The notes: generated by a model from the sequence alone, not told the origin. A stretch of DNA of 64,000 nt from Neobacillus kokaensis (GCF_014656545.1 NZ_BNDS01000006.1:82307-146306), one strand, 5' to 3'. Shown: positions 43,736 to 53,432, counted from the stretch's first letter. Numbers and translations: made by a program.

Positions 43736-44643
43736 TATTTCCAAAAGAATGGAGTTTCTTGGTATACATAGTAATTAAGCCAATTCGAAAAGAATAAGTG
43801 GCCATGAGAGCGCCAGCGATTTATAGGCGGCTGTGTTGGGTCGTTATTAGGAAAGTAGTTTTCCGGTACGTGAATTTGCAGACCCTTATTAATATCTCTT
43901 TCATATTCCTGTGCAAGCGTATCAGATTCATACTCTAAATGTCCGGTAATCATTACACGCTTACGATCCTTGGAAGCAATCAAAAGTGCACCAGCTTCAT
44001 CCGATGCAGCCAATAATGTTAAGGCAGGATTATTTTTGATGGCATCAATAGAAACATCTGTATAGCGGGAATGCGGTGCATAGAACTGGTCATCGAATCC
44101 CCTCAGCAAAGTATCATTTTGTTCAAAAATTTGATGGGCATAAATTCCTGAACATTTTTGTGTCAGCTCAAATTTATCAATTCCATAATGATAGAAAAGG
44201 GCAGCTTGTGCTCCCCAGCATATATGTAACGTTGATGTTACATTCGTTTTGGTCCACTCCATAATTTCTTCCAGCTCTGCCCAATATTTAACTTGATCAA
44301 AATCTAATAACTCAACTGGAGCACCGGTAATAATCATGCCATCATATTTTTGATGTTTGATTTCAGCGAAAGTAGTATAAAATTGTTCAAGATGCTGCTT
44401 GCTCGTATGTGTGGATTCATAGGTGCTGGTTTTTAAGAAATTAACATTCACCTGTAATGGCGAGTTCCCCAGTAATCTTAACAACTGTGTTTCTGCCTTT
44501 TCTTTTTCAGGCATTAAATTCAAGATTAAGATATTTAATGGTCTTATATCTTGGCTGGTAGCTCGTTCATCATCCATGATAAAGATATTCTCCTGCTCTA
44601 ACGTTGCCCGTGCCGGTAATAACTTTGGAATGTTAATAGGCAA
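43735..44643 (-). CDS. metA: Homoserine O-acyltransferase MetA, predicted acetyl-CoA specific
   Basis: First step of methionine synthesis from homoserine, 302 aa. Catalytic Cys142 ([11 protein letters not shown]), His235 and Glu237 (GHLEYES) are present. Residue 111 is Glu (PVELLDF), which in characterised MetA enzymes marks acetyl-CoA use, while Gly marks succinyl-CoA. The frame is longer at the N terminus, but the TTG at 44643, after GGGGGG, gives MPINIPK, the family start. No SAM riboswitch or T-box was seen upstream; TTCACTAGTGAA, a 12-bp palindrome, lies at 44673-44684. Confidence 0.93.
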   Translation of the reverse strand: MPINIPKLLPARATLEQENIFIMDDERATSQDIRPLNILILNLMPEKEKAETQLLRLLGNSPLQVNVNFLKTSTYESTHTSKQHLEQFYTTFAEIKHQKYDGMIITGAPVELLDFDQVKYWAELEEIMEWTKTNVTSTLHICWGAQAALFYHYGIDKFELTQKCSGIYAHQIFEQNDTLLRGFDDQFYAPHSRYTDVSIDAIKNNPALTLLAASDEAGALLIASKDRKRVMITGHLEYESDTLAQEYERDINKGLQIHVPENYFPNNDPTQPPINRWRSHGHLFFSNWLNYYVYQETPFFWK

Positions 44644-44672
44644 TGGCCTTCCCCCCTTAATTGCAAATATCA

Positions 44673-44684
44673 TTCACTAGTGAA
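44673..44684. promoter_or_regulatory. 12-bp palindrome upstream of metA
   Basis: TTCACTAGTGAA is a perfect palindrome 30 nt before the metA start. It could be an operator, but I know of no matching regulator. Confidence 0.3.
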
Positions 44685-44773
44685 CGAATAGTAGAAAAAA
44701 TGTAATATTATCATTATAAACATAATTGTGAATTCGGAAAAGATAATAATTTGTTCACAATTATAACTCGGAA

Positions 44774-44814
44774 TGTAAGCGCTTATTTGGTACAATAATA
44801 TAGTAGTTTATAAT
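44774..44814 (+). promoter_or_regulatory. fhs promoter with possible cre overlap
   Basis: TTGGTA (44787-44792), 16 nt, TATAAT (44809-44814), 22 nt before the gene. TGTAAGCGCTTATT at 44774-44787 agrees with the CcpA cre consensus except the last two positions, and touches the -35. Confidence 0.45.
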
Positions 44815-44836
44815 ATAGAAAGAGTGGGGGATTTAA

Positions 44837-46525
44837 GTGGCAATGAAGACAACCGTAAAATCAGACATTGAAATTGCACAAGCTTCAAAGATGAAACCAA
44901 TTGTTGAAATCGCCAAAAAAATCGAGCTTGAGGAGGAAGACTTAGAGCTTTTTGGAAAATATAAAGCCAAAATCTCTAGTAAGACATTAGCTAAACTAAA
45001 AACAAAAGATAGTGGAAAAATCATTTTAGTTACGGCGATTAATCCAACTCCGGCCGGTGAAGGCAAATCAACTGTTACCGTCGGGCTAGCGGATGCTTTT
45101 AACCGGATTGGGAAAAAAGCGATGCTTGCCATTAGGGAACCATCTTTAGGACCAACAATGGGAATAAAGGGCGGAGCGACTGGCGGCGGTTATGCACAGG
45201 TTCTGCCTATGGAAGACATCAATCTGCATTTTACCGGCGACCTTCATGCTATTACTACGGCAAATAATGCCCTTGCTGCTTTAATTGATAATCACCTTCA
45301 GCAAGGAAATGAATTGAACATAGATCCTCGCAGAATTGTTTGGAAACGGGCTGTCGATTTGAATGACCGTGCCTTAAGAAAAGTAGTCATTGGTCTTGGC
45401 GGACCACTGCAGGGCGTACCGCGGGAAGACGGCTTTGATATAACGGTTGCCTCAGAAATAATGGCTGTTCTATGCCTGGCAACCGATTTAACCGATTTAA
45501 AGCAGCGCTTATCGCGTATTGTAGTGGCCTATAATTATAATAAGGAGCCGGTTACAGTTAGCAGCTTAGGGGTTGAAGGTGCACTGGCATTATTATTAAA
45601 AGATGCTGTTAAACCGAATCTTGTACAGACAATCGAACATACACCTGCATTGATTCATGGCGGACCGTTTGCCAATATCGCCCACGGATGCAATAGTGCA
45701 ATCGCGACCCTAACTGCTTCTAAATTAGCAGATTACGTGGTTACTGAGGCCGGCTTTGGAGCGGACTTAGGGGCAGAAAAGTTTTTACATATTAAATCCA
45801 GAAGTGCTGGAATAAGACCTGAAGCCGTTGTTATTGTAGCAACTATACGTGCTTTAAAAATGCATGGAGGTGTGCCTAAAACGGAATTGGTGAATGAAAA
45901 TATTCCTGCACTAACATTAGGGTTTGCCAATCTGCAAAAACACATAGAAACCATCAGAAGCTTTGGGCTGCCTGTTGTTGTAGCGATTAATAAATTCATT
46001 ACAGACACTGATCTTGAAGTCGAAACATTATTAGACTGGTGCAAGCGGGAAGCCGTTGAAGTTGCCTTAACAGAGGTTTGGGAAAAAGGCGGTGAAGGCG
46101 GAGTCGAATTAGCCGAGAAGCTATTATCCGTTATTGAAAAAGAGGAAAATAAATTTGAACCATTATATGATCTCTCTGACTCAATCGAAAATAAAGTAAA
46201 AACGATTGTTCAAAAGGTTTATGGCGGTAAGGATGTTGAGTTTTCTTCTAAAGCCAGAAAACAACTGCAGGATTTTGAAAAATTCGGCTGGTCCAATTTA
46301 CCGGTTTGTATGGCCAAATCTCAATATTCCTTGTCAGATGATCCTTCCAAGCTTGGCAGACCAACTGACTTTACCGTCACCATTAGAGAATTCAAACCAT
46401 CTATTGGTGCAGGCTTTATCGTTGCCTTAACAGGTGAAATCATGACGATGCCAGGCCTTCCGAAAAAACCAGCAGCATTAAATATGGATGTCGATGAAAA
46501 TGGCAATGCCGCTGGGCTTTTCTAA
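44837..46525 (+). CDS. fhs: Formate-tetrahydrofolate ligase
   Basis: 562-aa cytoplasmic enzyme making 10-formyl-THF from formate, ATP and THF. P-loop TPAGEGKST (near residue 70) and substrate motifs [43 protein letters not shown] and NIAHGCNS are all typical. GTG start after GTGGGGG. Single gene. B. subtilis 168 lacks fhs, so it is a difference from that genome. Confidence 0.95.
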   Translation: MAMKTTVKSDIEIAQASKMKPIVEIAKKIELEEEDLELFGKYKAKISSKTLAKLKTKDSGKIILVTAINPTPAGEGKSTVTVGLADAFNRIGKKAMLAIREPSLGPTMGIKGGATGGGYAQVLPMEDINLHFTGDLHAITTANNALAALIDNHLQQGNELNIDPRRIVWKRAVDLNDRALRKVVIGLGGPLQGVPREDGFDITVASEIMAVLCLATDLTDLKQRLSRIVVAYNYNKEPVTVSSLGVEGALALLLKDAVKPNLVQTIEHTPALIHGGPFANIAHGCNSAIATLTASKLADYVVTEAGFGADLGAEKFLHIKSRSAGIRPEAVVIVATIRALKMHGGVPKTELVNENIPALTLGFANLQKHIETIRSFGLPVVVAINKFITDTDLEVETLLDWCKREAVEVALTEVWEKGGEGGVELAEKLLSVIEKEENKFEPLYDLSDSIENKVKTIVQKVYGGKDVEFSSKARKQLQDFEKFGWSNLPVCMAKSQYSLSDDPSKLGRPTDFTVTIREFKPSIGAGFIVALTGEIMTMPGLPKKPAALNMDVDENGNAAGLF

Positions 46526-46541
46526 CATAATGATATAATAA

Positions 46542-46570
46542 GAAAATCGGCCAAACGCCGATTTTCTTTT
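46542..46570 (+). terminator. Terminator of fhs
   Basis: GAAAATCGGC (46542-46551) / GCCGATTTTC (46557-46566), then TTTT. Confidence 0.8.
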
Positions 46571-46604
46571 GATTTTTTACATAACGAAGGAGTCGAAGTT
46601 TATT

Positions 46605-47141
46605 ATGTTTGATCCTGCTGCCTTTGACAATATGAAGGTGGTGATTGAAGGTGCCCTTTACGACAAGGATTTGGATGGAGAAATTGCCATCACTGACCGT
46701 AATGACATTTTCAACATCGCCAAAATGTCCCGTATGTTCAATATTTATTTTTCATTTCCTGAAATAGCTGAAGGCATACTTTCTGCAAAAATTGAATTGG
46801 AAGCAAGGTTTGATAATCTAGCAGCCGAGCTTCTTTCCGGCAGCGTTTCAGAAAAATTAGCAGGGTGCTATGTTACTCTTCAATTTTTTATCGAACATGA
46901 GGATGAAATTAACCAATATCAGGCTGTTCAGAAGATTTTTTCAGGAGTTTGGGGTGAATTAAGAAAGATCACACAAACTATCGAATATAATCCGTTAGCT
47001 AAACCTCAAAAAGTAAAAAATGTCGTGACAATTGATTTTGAGCGATTAATTCGAGAGGAACAAATGGACGATTTGGTTGAGATGACAGAATTTATGTTAA
47101 CCACTTTAATTGATCTCAAAACCTATTTTAGCAATGGATAG
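46605..47141 (+). CDS. Hypothetical protein of 178 aa
   Basis: Soluble, strongly acidic and helical: MFDPAAFDNMKVVIEGALYDKDLDGEIAITDRNDIF. The DKDLDGEIAITDRND part looks like a short acidic turn, perhaps metal binding. There is no membrane segment. AAGGAG is 12 nt before the ATG; the frame extends back to 46569 without one. I know no family. Alone between fhs and degV, with a terminator after it. Confidence 0.7.
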   Translation: MFDPAAFDNMKVVIEGALYDKDLDGEIAITDRNDIFNIAKMSRMFNIYFSFPEIAEGILSAKIELEARFDNLAAELLSGSVSEKLAGCYVTLQFFIEHEDEINQYQAVQKIFSGVWGELRKITQTIEYNPLAKPQKVKNVVTIDFERLIREEQMDDLVEMTEFMLTTLIDLKTYFSNG

Positions 47142-47175
47142 TGAAGCACTTTTCCCCAAGAGTGGTTTCAATGGT

Positions 47176-47200
47176 AACCGGTATTTATACCGGTTTTATT
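47176..47200 (+). terminator. Terminator
   Basis: AACCGGTAT (47176-47184) / ATACCGGTT (47187-47195), then TTTATTTT. Confidence 0.75.
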
Positions 47201-47290
47201 TTAAATTTAAATATTTACAATATGAAAATTAAAGGTTACGATGGTTGTAACTAGATATTATGACCTATTACTAAAAAGGGGAGATGGCCA

Positions 47291-48139
47291 TTGTTCAAAA
47301 CGGCTTGGGTTACAGATAGCACTGCCTATTTGGATGAAGAATTGAAAAGCCACCCAGACCTCTACACGATTCCTTTAACTATCTTATTGGATGACGAAGA
47401 GTATACGGACGGGGTAGACTTAACCCCTTCGCAGTTATTTGCCAGACTAAAAACCTTAAAGAATCCGCCAAAGACATCGCAGCCTGCAGTTGGTGCGTTT
47501 CAAACATTATATGAACAATTGGAAAAGGACTATGATCGGATTGTCACGGTCCTTCTTTCAGGAAAATTAAGCGGTACCGTCTCCTCCAGTGAACAGGCAG
47601 CCAAGCTGGTAAATATACCCGTTACTACGTTTGATTCGCACATCTTGACGTACCCGATGTCAGCACTGCTGAAAAAAGGGATGGAGTTGGAAGCTGCAGG
47701 AGAGAGTATTGACTCTGTGATCGAGAAGCTTGAACAAATCAAGAAAACTGGTGAGACGTATGTCCTAATAGGCAGTTTAGAACAGCTTCACCGCGGAGGA
47801 AGAATGACTGGTTTGCAGTTTTTTCTTGGCAGTATGTTAAATGTAAAACCCATCATTGCCATTAATGAGGGAGCTTTGGTTGTTAAAGAAAAGGTAAGAA
47901 GCGAGAAAAAAGCGAAAGAAAAAATTCTAAATTACTTCCGCTCAAGCTTTGAAAAAAATAACATAAAGGAAGTTTATATCCTATATGGCTTACATGAAGA
48001 GCACGCTGAAGGCTGGCGGCGTGAGCTTGAGACACAGTTTCCTGAATTAAAAATAATTTGCTGCCCGCTTGGAGCCGTGATCGGTGTTCATGCCGGAGAA
48101 AATACCTTAGGCATCAGCTGGTTTAATGGAATGAGCTGA
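47291..48139 (+). CDS. DegV family fatty-acid-binding protein
   Basis: 282 aa, two-domain fold: WVTDSTAYLDEELK start, ILLDDEEYTDGVDLTP, the fatty-acid pocket motif KTSQPAVGAF, LSGKLSGTVSSSEQAA, and C-terminal GVHAGENTLGISWF. DegV proteins bring fatty acids to the FakA/FakB kinase pathway; FakA is not in this window. TTG start after AAAGGGGAG. Confidence 0.9.
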   Translation: MFKTAWVTDSTAYLDEELKSHPDLYTIPLTILLDDEEYTDGVDLTPSQLFARLKTLKNPPKTSQPAVGAFQTLYEQLEKDYDRIVTVLLSGKLSGTVSSSEQAAKLVNIPVTTFDSHILTYPMSALLKKGMELEAAGESIDSVIEKLEQIKKTGETYVLIGSLEQLHRGGRMTGLQFFLGSMLNVKPIIAINEGALVVKEKVRSEKKAKEKILNYFRSSFEKNNIKEVYILYGLHEEHAEGWRRELETQFPELKIICCPLGAVIGVHAGENTLGISWFNGMS

Positions 48140-48148
48140 TGAAACTAG

Positions 48149-48177
48149 CCCCGAAGTTTTTCGGGGTTATTTTTTAT
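48149..48177 (+). terminator. Terminator of degV-family gene
   Basis: CCCCGAA (48149-48155) / TTCGGGG (48160-48166), then TTATTTTTTA. Confidence 0.75.
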
Positions 48178-48182
48178 TGTTT

Positions 48183-48337
48183 TTTCTGTCTAGCTCAGCG
48201 CCCAGCGACTAGTGTCCTTCGTTCTTCTCCCTACGATAAGTCAACATCGAATCGCTACGCTCATCGTGTTTCCTTTATCTCAGTCGAAACCCTCCAGGAC
48301 ATACGTCGCTAAACGGGCGATTCCGCTTTTCTTATGA
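48183..48337 (+). repeat. Dispersed intergenic repeat, long copy
   Basis: Begins TCTGTCTAGCTCAGCGCCC and ends GGGCGATTCCGCTTTTCTTA, like the copies at 23.3 kb (reversed) and 35.4 kb. The inner 110 nt differ from the other long copy. It fills the gap between the degV-family gene and ypgQ, and ends next to TGATAAAAT, a possible -10 of ypgQ. Confidence 0.55.
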
Positions 48338-48367
48338 TAAAATAGCAAAGATGAAAGCAGGTGCACA

Positions 48368-49021
48368 ATGATGAAAGATAATATTATTCAACAAACGGAA
48401 GACTATGTCCGTCAGCAGTTAGGTGAGGATGCCACCGGACATGACTGGTTTCATGTCGACCGGGTTAGGAGAAGTGCACTTCATATATGCAATGTGGAAC
48501 AATCTGGAGACCCATTTATTATTGAATTGGCAGCACTATTGCACGATATACCTGATGAAAAATTGAATGAAAATGCCGAAAGCGGTCAGCAAAAGCTTGA
48601 AAGCTTTTTACAGTCAATCCCTATTTCAAACAAAGCGAAAGAGCATGTTCAGCAAATTATTGATACTATTTCCTATAAAGGCGGTAATGGCTGTGAACTA
48701 GCATCGGTTGAAGCGGAAATTGTTCAAGATGCCGACCGCTTGGACGCAATCGGGGCCATCGGTATTGCCAGGGCCTTTGCCTATGGCGGTAAAAAGGGCC
48801 AGCCAATATATAACCCAACAATTCAGGTTAGGGAAGAAATGAGCTTAGAAGAATATCGTAAAGGAAAATCGACGGGTATACATCATTTTTATGAAAAACT
48901 GCTTAAACTAAAAGACTTGTTAAATACCGAAACTGCAAGAAAAATGGCCGAAAGCCGGCAAAACATGATGGAAACCTTTTTAGAACAATTTTTTCAAGAA
49001 TGGAATGGGAAGACAATATGA
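48368..49021 (+). CDS. ypgQ: HD-domain phosphohydrolase (YpgQ-like)
   Basis: 217 aa. HD motif: HDWFHVDRVRRSALHI, ELAALLHDIPDE, then VQDADRLDAIGAIGIARAF. Homologues hydrolyse nucleoside triphosphates (YpgQ in B. subtilis acts on dNTP/NTP). Order ypgQ - yfmR - ypgR - brxA mostly matches B. subtilis, with the ABC-F gene as the addition. The stop codon overlaps the next ATG (ATGA). Confidence 0.85.
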   Translation: MMKDNIIQQTEDYVRQQLGEDATGHDWFHVDRVRRSALHICNVEQSGDPFIIELAALLHDIPDEKLNENAESGQQKLESFLQSIPISNKAKEHVQQIIDTISYKGGNGCELASVEAEIVQDADRLDAIGAIGIARAFAYGGKKGQPIYNPTIQVREEMSLEEYRKGKSTGIHHFYEKLLKLKDLLNTETARKMAESRQNMMETFLEQFFQEWNGKTI

Positions 49022-50907
49022 AAATGCTCACAGCCGAAAATGTAACGAAAACATATGGAGAGAAGCAGCTTTTTCAAGAAATCACGTTTACGATTGCTGA
49101 AAAGGAACGTGTTGGCTTGATTGGTGTCAATGGTACGGGTAAGTCATCTTTATTAAAAATCGTTGCCGGAATGGACCAGCCTGATGCTGGTAAAATTGTT
49201 ACCGGGAAAGATTATTCCATTGCTTATCTGTCGCAGCAGCTGGAATTTGATGCAGACCGTTCAGTTCTAGAACAAGTCTTTTACGGCGATGCCCCTATCG
49301 TAAAGCTGATGCGTGAATATGAAAGGGTACTGTTAAGTCTAGCCAGTTCGCCAAATGATGCTAAAATTCAAGATGAACTTTTTAGATTACAAAGACAAAT
49401 GGATACCCTTAATGCCTGGGATGCCAGTACAAATGCAAAATCAATATTAACGAAATTAGGAATTGTGGAATTCGAGCAGCGGTTAGGTGCCCTTTCCGGC
49501 GGACAGAAAAAGCGCGTAGCATTGGCGCAAGTCCTGATTGCTGAGCCAGATCTTCTCATATTAGATGAGCCGACAAACCATCTCGATTTCGAAACTGTCA
49601 AATGGCTCGAGGATTATTTAAGCCGATATAAAGGCTCCATCCTGCTTGTTACCCATGATCGTTATTTCTTGGACCGCGTGACAAATCGCATTTTTGAACT
49701 CGATCGCGGTCAGCTATACAGTTATAAAGGAAATTATGCTGCCTTCTTAGAAGCCAAGGCGGTTCGCGAAGAAAACGAGGCAGCGACGTATGAGAAGCAA
49801 AAAAACCTTTTCAGACGAGAATTAGAGTGGATCCGCCGCGGTGCAAAGGCGAGAACAACGAAGCAGAAAGCTCGGATTCAGCGCTTTGATGAACTCGATG
49901 ACAAACTCGCCAGCGGTAAACCAGGTTCTGAAAAGCTTGATATTGCGTTGTCCGGCAGCCGCTTGGGGAAACAGGTCTTTGAATTAAAGGATGCAACGAA
50001 ACAATATGGGGACAAGACGATACTGCACCAATTTGACCTGCTTATAAAGCCAGGCGACCGGATTGGCATAATAGGGAAAAATGGTACTGGAAAGTCTACC
50101 TTATTAAATATTCTCGCTAAACGGATCCCGCTTGATGAAGGCGAATATAATATGGGGCAGACCGTGAAAATCGCTTATTATACCCAAGAAGGCGAAGATA
50201 TGGATGAGAATAAGCGAATGATTGAGTATATCAAAGAAACAGCGCAAATAGTAGAAACGTCAGATGGCAAGACGATTTCTGCTGCCCAGATGCTGGAACG
50301 CTTCTTATTCCCGCCATTTACACATGGCACGCCAATCAGGAAGCTTTCAGGCGGTGAAAAACGCCGGTTATATTTGTTGAAAATATTAATGACGGCTCCG
50401 AACGTATTATTATTGGACGAACCAACAAATGACCTGGACACACAGACATTGACCGTTCTTGAGGATTATCTTGAGGAGTTTTCCGGAGTGGTCATCACTG
50501 TTTCCCATGACCGCTATTTCCTCGATAAAGTCGCCGACCAACTATTAGTTCTTCAAGGTGAAGGACGAATTGAATCGTTCTATGGAAATTATAGTGAATA
50601 TCTTGAAAAAGAATCGGCTGTTGAGGCTATTAAGCCAGTTGCCGCTGCTGTACCTGCTGCTAAAGCTCCAGAAAAGGAAAAGAAGAAGAAAATGACCTAT
50701 AAGGAGAAAAAAGAGTGGGAGGAAATTGATGAGGTCATAGCTGCAACGGAGGAGAAGCTAGAAGAGGTAACAGCCGCAATGGCGGAAACTGGCAGCGATT
50801 TTACAAAATTACAGGATTTCATGAAGCAGGAAACTGAACTAAGTGAAAAACTAGAACAGTTAATTGAACGCTGGACTTATTTAGCAGAGCTCGCTGAAAA
50901 TGAATAA
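49018..50907 (+). CDS. yfmR: ABC-F ribosome-associated ATPase (YfmR/Uup type)
   Basis: 629 aa, no membrane domain. Two ABC domains: Walker A GVNGTGKSS and GKNGTGKST, signatures SGGQKKRVALAQ and SGGEKRRLYLL, Walker B LILDEPTNHLD and LLLDEPTNDLD, with the ABC-F interdomain linker (RRELEWIRRGAKARTTKQKAR). The C-terminal extension is a coiled coil (EKKKKMTYKEKKEWEEIDEV), as in YfmR/Uup. It helps stalled ribosomes in the family. Frame opens at 49000, but the ATG 49018 overlapping the ypgQ stop is used. Confidence 0.88.
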   Translation: MKMLTAENVTKTYGEKQLFQEITFTIAEKERVGLIGVNGTGKSSLLKIVAGMDQPDAGKIVTGKDYSIAYLSQQLEFDADRSVLEQVFYGDAPIVKLMREYERVLLSLASSPNDAKIQDELFRLQRQMDTLNAWDASTNAKSILTKLGIVEFEQRLGALSGGQKKRVALAQVLIAEPDLLILDEPTNHLDFETVKWLEDYLSRYKGSILLVTHDRYFLDRVTNRIFELDRGQLYSYKGNYAAFLEAKAVREENEAATYEKQKNLFRRELEWIRRGAKARTTKQKARIQRFDELDDKLASGKPGSEKLDIALSGSRLGKQVFELKDATKQYGDKTILHQFDLLIKPGDRIGIIGKNGTGKSTLLNILAKRIPLDEGEYNMGQTVKIAYYTQEGEDMDENKRMIEYIKETAQIVETSDGKTISAAQMLERFLFPPFTHGTPIRKLSGGEKRRLYLLKILMTAPNVLLLDEPTNDLDTQTLTVLEDYLEEFSGVVITVSHDRYFLDKVADQLLVLQGEGRIESFYGNYSEYLEKESAVEAIKPVAAAVPAAKAPEKEKKKKMTYKEKKEWEEIDEVIAATEEKLEEVTAAMAETGSDFTKLQDFMKQETELSEKLEQLIERWTYLAELAENE

Positions 50908-51016
50908 CATTTTATGCTTGCTGACGTGCTTTTAGGTCTAATATGCATTATACATGAATGAACCATCTCTAGTATGTTAAACTTGTTTAAGAATACATTA
51001 GAATAAGGTGATTGTG

Positions 51017-52153
51017 GTGAAAATAAAGGCTATTGAACCAACGCCAAGTCCCAATACAATGAAAATCATTTTAGATCAAGAACTGCCGATGGGAAAAAGC
51101 CATAATTATAAAAAAGAAACGGCCGATGAGGCACCGCAAACCATTCAGGCGATTCTTCAAATTGAAGGAGTTAAGGGCGTTTACCATGTGGCCGATTTCC
51201 TTGCTGTTGAGCGGAATGCCAAATATGACTGGCAGCAAATCCTCCCTAAGGTTCGTCGGGCATTTGGAGAAAAGGCAGATGAAGCCGCCAGCAATACCCA
51301 AGCGGTGAACGAACATTTTGGAGAAATAAAGGTTGAAGTTCAAATGTTCAAGGGTATCCCGCTTCAAGTCAAGCTGACGGACGGGACATCTGAAAAACGC
51401 TTTGGCATGCCGGAATACTTTTTAAAAGAGCGAGAAAAGTCCCAGCTGCCTGAAGACAATTATATTTTGCTTCGCAAATGGCAAAATCAAGGCGTGAGAT
51501 ACGGTGATATGGACCAAGTCGGACAGGAGGTTGTTGAAGAATTAATTGCCGCCTATCCGATGGAAAGGCTGAATGAATTAGTTAAAAAGGCGCAGAGGCC
51601 AGATTCAACAGCGGAACAAAAAACGAAACGCATTCGTAAAAAAGTAGCGATTCAAGACTTGCAAAGTCCTGATTGGCGAATCAGATATCAGCTGCTTGAG
51701 CAGATGGATGATCCAGAGATTACTGATCTCCCTGTCCTTGAAAAAGCGCTGGAGGATGAAAAGCCCTCGATTCGCAGGCTGGCGACTGTCTACCTTGGCA
51801 TGATTGAGGACAAAGTGGTGCTGCCACTGCTTTACAGGGCATTAACTGATAAGACAGTCACAGTCCGCAGAACCGCAGGAGATTGCCTATCCGACTTAGG
51901 ATTCACTGAAGCGATTCCTGAAATGATGAAGGCATTAAAGGATGCAAGCAAATTAGTCCGCTGGCGGGCTGCAATGTTCTTATATGAAGTTGGAGATGAG
52001 CAGGCGATGCCTGCATTAAAAGCCGCTGAAAATGATCCCGAATTTGAAGTCAGCATGCAGATTAAAATGGCTATCGAAAGAATTGAGGGCGGCAAAGAAG
52101 CAAAAGGTTCTGTCTGGAAGCAAATGACCGAAGCAAGAAAAACAGAAGAATAG
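51017..52153 (+). CDS. ypgR: YpgR / conserved virulence factor C family protein
   Basis: 378 aa. N-terminal Nfu-N-like domain (KIKAIEPTPSPNTMKIILDQ, about 1-90), then a middle domain, and HEAT-type repeats from about 205 to 360 (ALEDEKPSIRRLATVYLGMI, TDKTVTVRRTAGDCLSDLG, ALKDASKLVRWRAAMFLYE). Related to S. aureus CvfC. Position before brxA is conserved. The longest frame starts at a GTG inside AAGGTG; GTG 51017 is the likely start. Confidence 0.88.
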   Translation: MKIKAIEPTPSPNTMKIILDQELPMGKSHNYKKETADEAPQTIQAILQIEGVKGVYHVADFLAVERNAKYDWQQILPKVRRAFGEKADEAASNTQAVNEHFGEIKVEVQMFKGIPLQVKLTDGTSEKRFGMPEYFLKEREKSQLPEDNYILLRKWQNQGVRYGDMDQVGQEVVEELIAAYPMERLNELVKKAQRPDSTAEQKTKRIRKKVAIQDLQSPDWRIRYQLLEQMDDPEITDLPVLEKALEDEKPSIRRLATVYLGMIEDKVVLPLLYRALTDKTVTVRRTAGDCLSDLGFTEAIPEMMKALKDASKLVRWRAAMFLYEVGDEQAMPALKAAENDPEFEVSMQIKMAIERIEGGKEAKGSVWKQMTEARKTEE

Positions 52154-52183
52154 TTCCCACAAAAGAAATGGAGTGTTAAAAAG

Positions 52184-52618
52184 ATGACAAATGCATACGA
52201 AGAATATATGAAACAAATCATTTTACCAATGCGTCAGGAGTTAACTACTGCCGGGTTCGAAGAATTGACAACCCCAGAGGATGTTGAAAAATTTATCGAA
52301 AATGCCGAGGGAACAACGCTTGTAGTGGTTAACTCTGTTTGCGGCTGTGCAGCCGGATTAGCTCGTCCAGCAGCAACGCAGGCTGTATTAAACAGCGAGA
52401 AAAAGCCCAATCATCTAGTTACCGTATTTGCCGGCCAGGATAAAGAGGCAACAGCGAAGATGCGTGAGTATTTTGAAGGATATGAGCCATCTTCCCCATC
52501 CATGGCATTATTAAAAGGGAAAGAAGTTGTTCATTTTATCCCAAGACATGATATTGAAGGGATGCCGATGGAAGCAGTCATGCAGAATCTTCTTGGGGCT
52601 TTCGATGCACATTGCTAA
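52184..52618 (+). CDS. brxA: Bacilliredoxin BrxA (YphP)
   Basis: 144-aa disulfide exchange protein that removes bacillithiol from proteins. The CGC motif (Cys53-Gly54-Cys55) in NSVCGCAAGLARPAATQAV is intact; the C-terminal Cys144 is also present. Closest to YphP (BrxA) rather than YqiW (BrxB) by the first 40 residues. The start has only a weak AAATGGAG upstream. Confidence 0.93.
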   Translation: MTNAYEEYMKQIILPMRQELTTAGFEELTTPEDVEKFIENAEGTTLVVVNSVCGCAAGLARPAATQAVLNSEKKPNHLVTVFAGQDKEATAKMREYFEGYEPSSPSMALLKGKEVVHFIPRHDIEGMPMEAVMQNLLGAFDAHC

Positions 52619-52620
52619 AT

Positions 52621-52661
52621 AATAAAGAGACGAACAATGTGTCGTCTCTTTATTATTTTTT
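52621..52661 (+). terminator. Terminator of brxA
   Basis: Thirteen-bp stem AATAAAGAGACGA (52621-52633) / TCGTCTCTTTATT (52642-52654), then ATTTTTTCC. Confidence 0.85.
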
Positions 52662-52741
52662 CCATTTTTTCGAAAAAAGAGATATAATGTTTTATATGAA
52701 CAGTAATCTATTATTTTATCGAGAAAATAGGTGATCCCTTT

Positions 52742-53335
52742 ATGAATAAATGGCTTCGTAAATCACTTTTTGTAATAGTATCTATTTTAACGTTCGGCTT
52801 AATTACGCCGACGCAACTGATGAATACGGTTAATGCTGAAAATCATACCGACCGGGATGCATTTGAAGCTCCTTCAGTCGAAAATAGTTTTACTAGAAAA
52901 AGCAGCTTTAAAGAAGAATCCGAATTCAATAAAGAAGATTTCATGCAGGAACTTTTAAAACAAGCTGAATTGCAATCCTATCAAAAATTTGGAACTAGGA
53001 TTAAACCGGTTATCGAAAATGAGTTTCGTGAAATCATCCTGCCAAATATTGAAGCTGCTTTAGCAGAAACTGCTGCACAATTTCCAGAAGAAGATTTGAA
53101 AAACTTAACAATAACGGAGCAGCCAGGAAAAGGGCTATCTGAAAAAATTTTTAATATAAAAAATGGCGAAACAGGGAAAGATATTCTTCGATTCCATGTG
53201 AGAAGAGAGCATCCGCCTCAAGACGGTTACTGGTTTAATTTTCACTATCATACGTATCATGATGAATATCAAACACATCATGACCTAGGCTCCATCTATT
53301 GGGCCAAAAATACTCCGCCTAAATGGATGAGTTAA
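52742..53335 (+). CDS. ypjP: YpjP family protein
   Basis: 197 aa, with an N-terminal hydrophobic signal-like segment (LRKSLFVIVSILTFGLITP) and then a soluble region with KFGTRIKPVIE, EKIFNIKNGETGKDILRFHVRREHPPQDGYWFNFHYHTYHD, ending GSIYWAKNTPPKWMS. This is the YpjP family signature. Probably exported or membrane-anchored; function unknown. No obvious operon partner. Confidence 0.88.
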   Translation: MNKWLRKSLFVIVSILTFGLITPTQLMNTVNAENHTDRDAFEAPSVENSFTRKSSFKEESEFNKEDFMQELLKQAELQSYQKFGTRIKPVIENEFREIILPNIEAALAETAAQFPEEDLKNLTITEQPGKGLSEKIFNIKNGETGKDILRFHVRREHPPQDGYWFNFHYHTYHDEYQTHHDLGSIYWAKNTPPKWMS

Positions 53336-53372
53336 ATTTTTTTTGCGAAGATAGAAAAAAATTATTTTTAAA

Positions 53373-53398
53373 TGAAACTTTTTAATGAAAAACTCGTA
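53373..53398 (+). promoter_or_regulatory. ECF (sigma-W type) promoter of the Ter island
   Basis: TGAAAC (53373-53378), 16 nt, CGTA (53395-53398): perfect match to the sigma-W consensus, 35 nt before terD. B. subtilis yceC-H is a known ECF-sigma target. Confidence 0.8.
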
Positions 53399-53432
53399 AA
53401 TAGACTATCAACTAAATTGGAGGAATGAAAAA

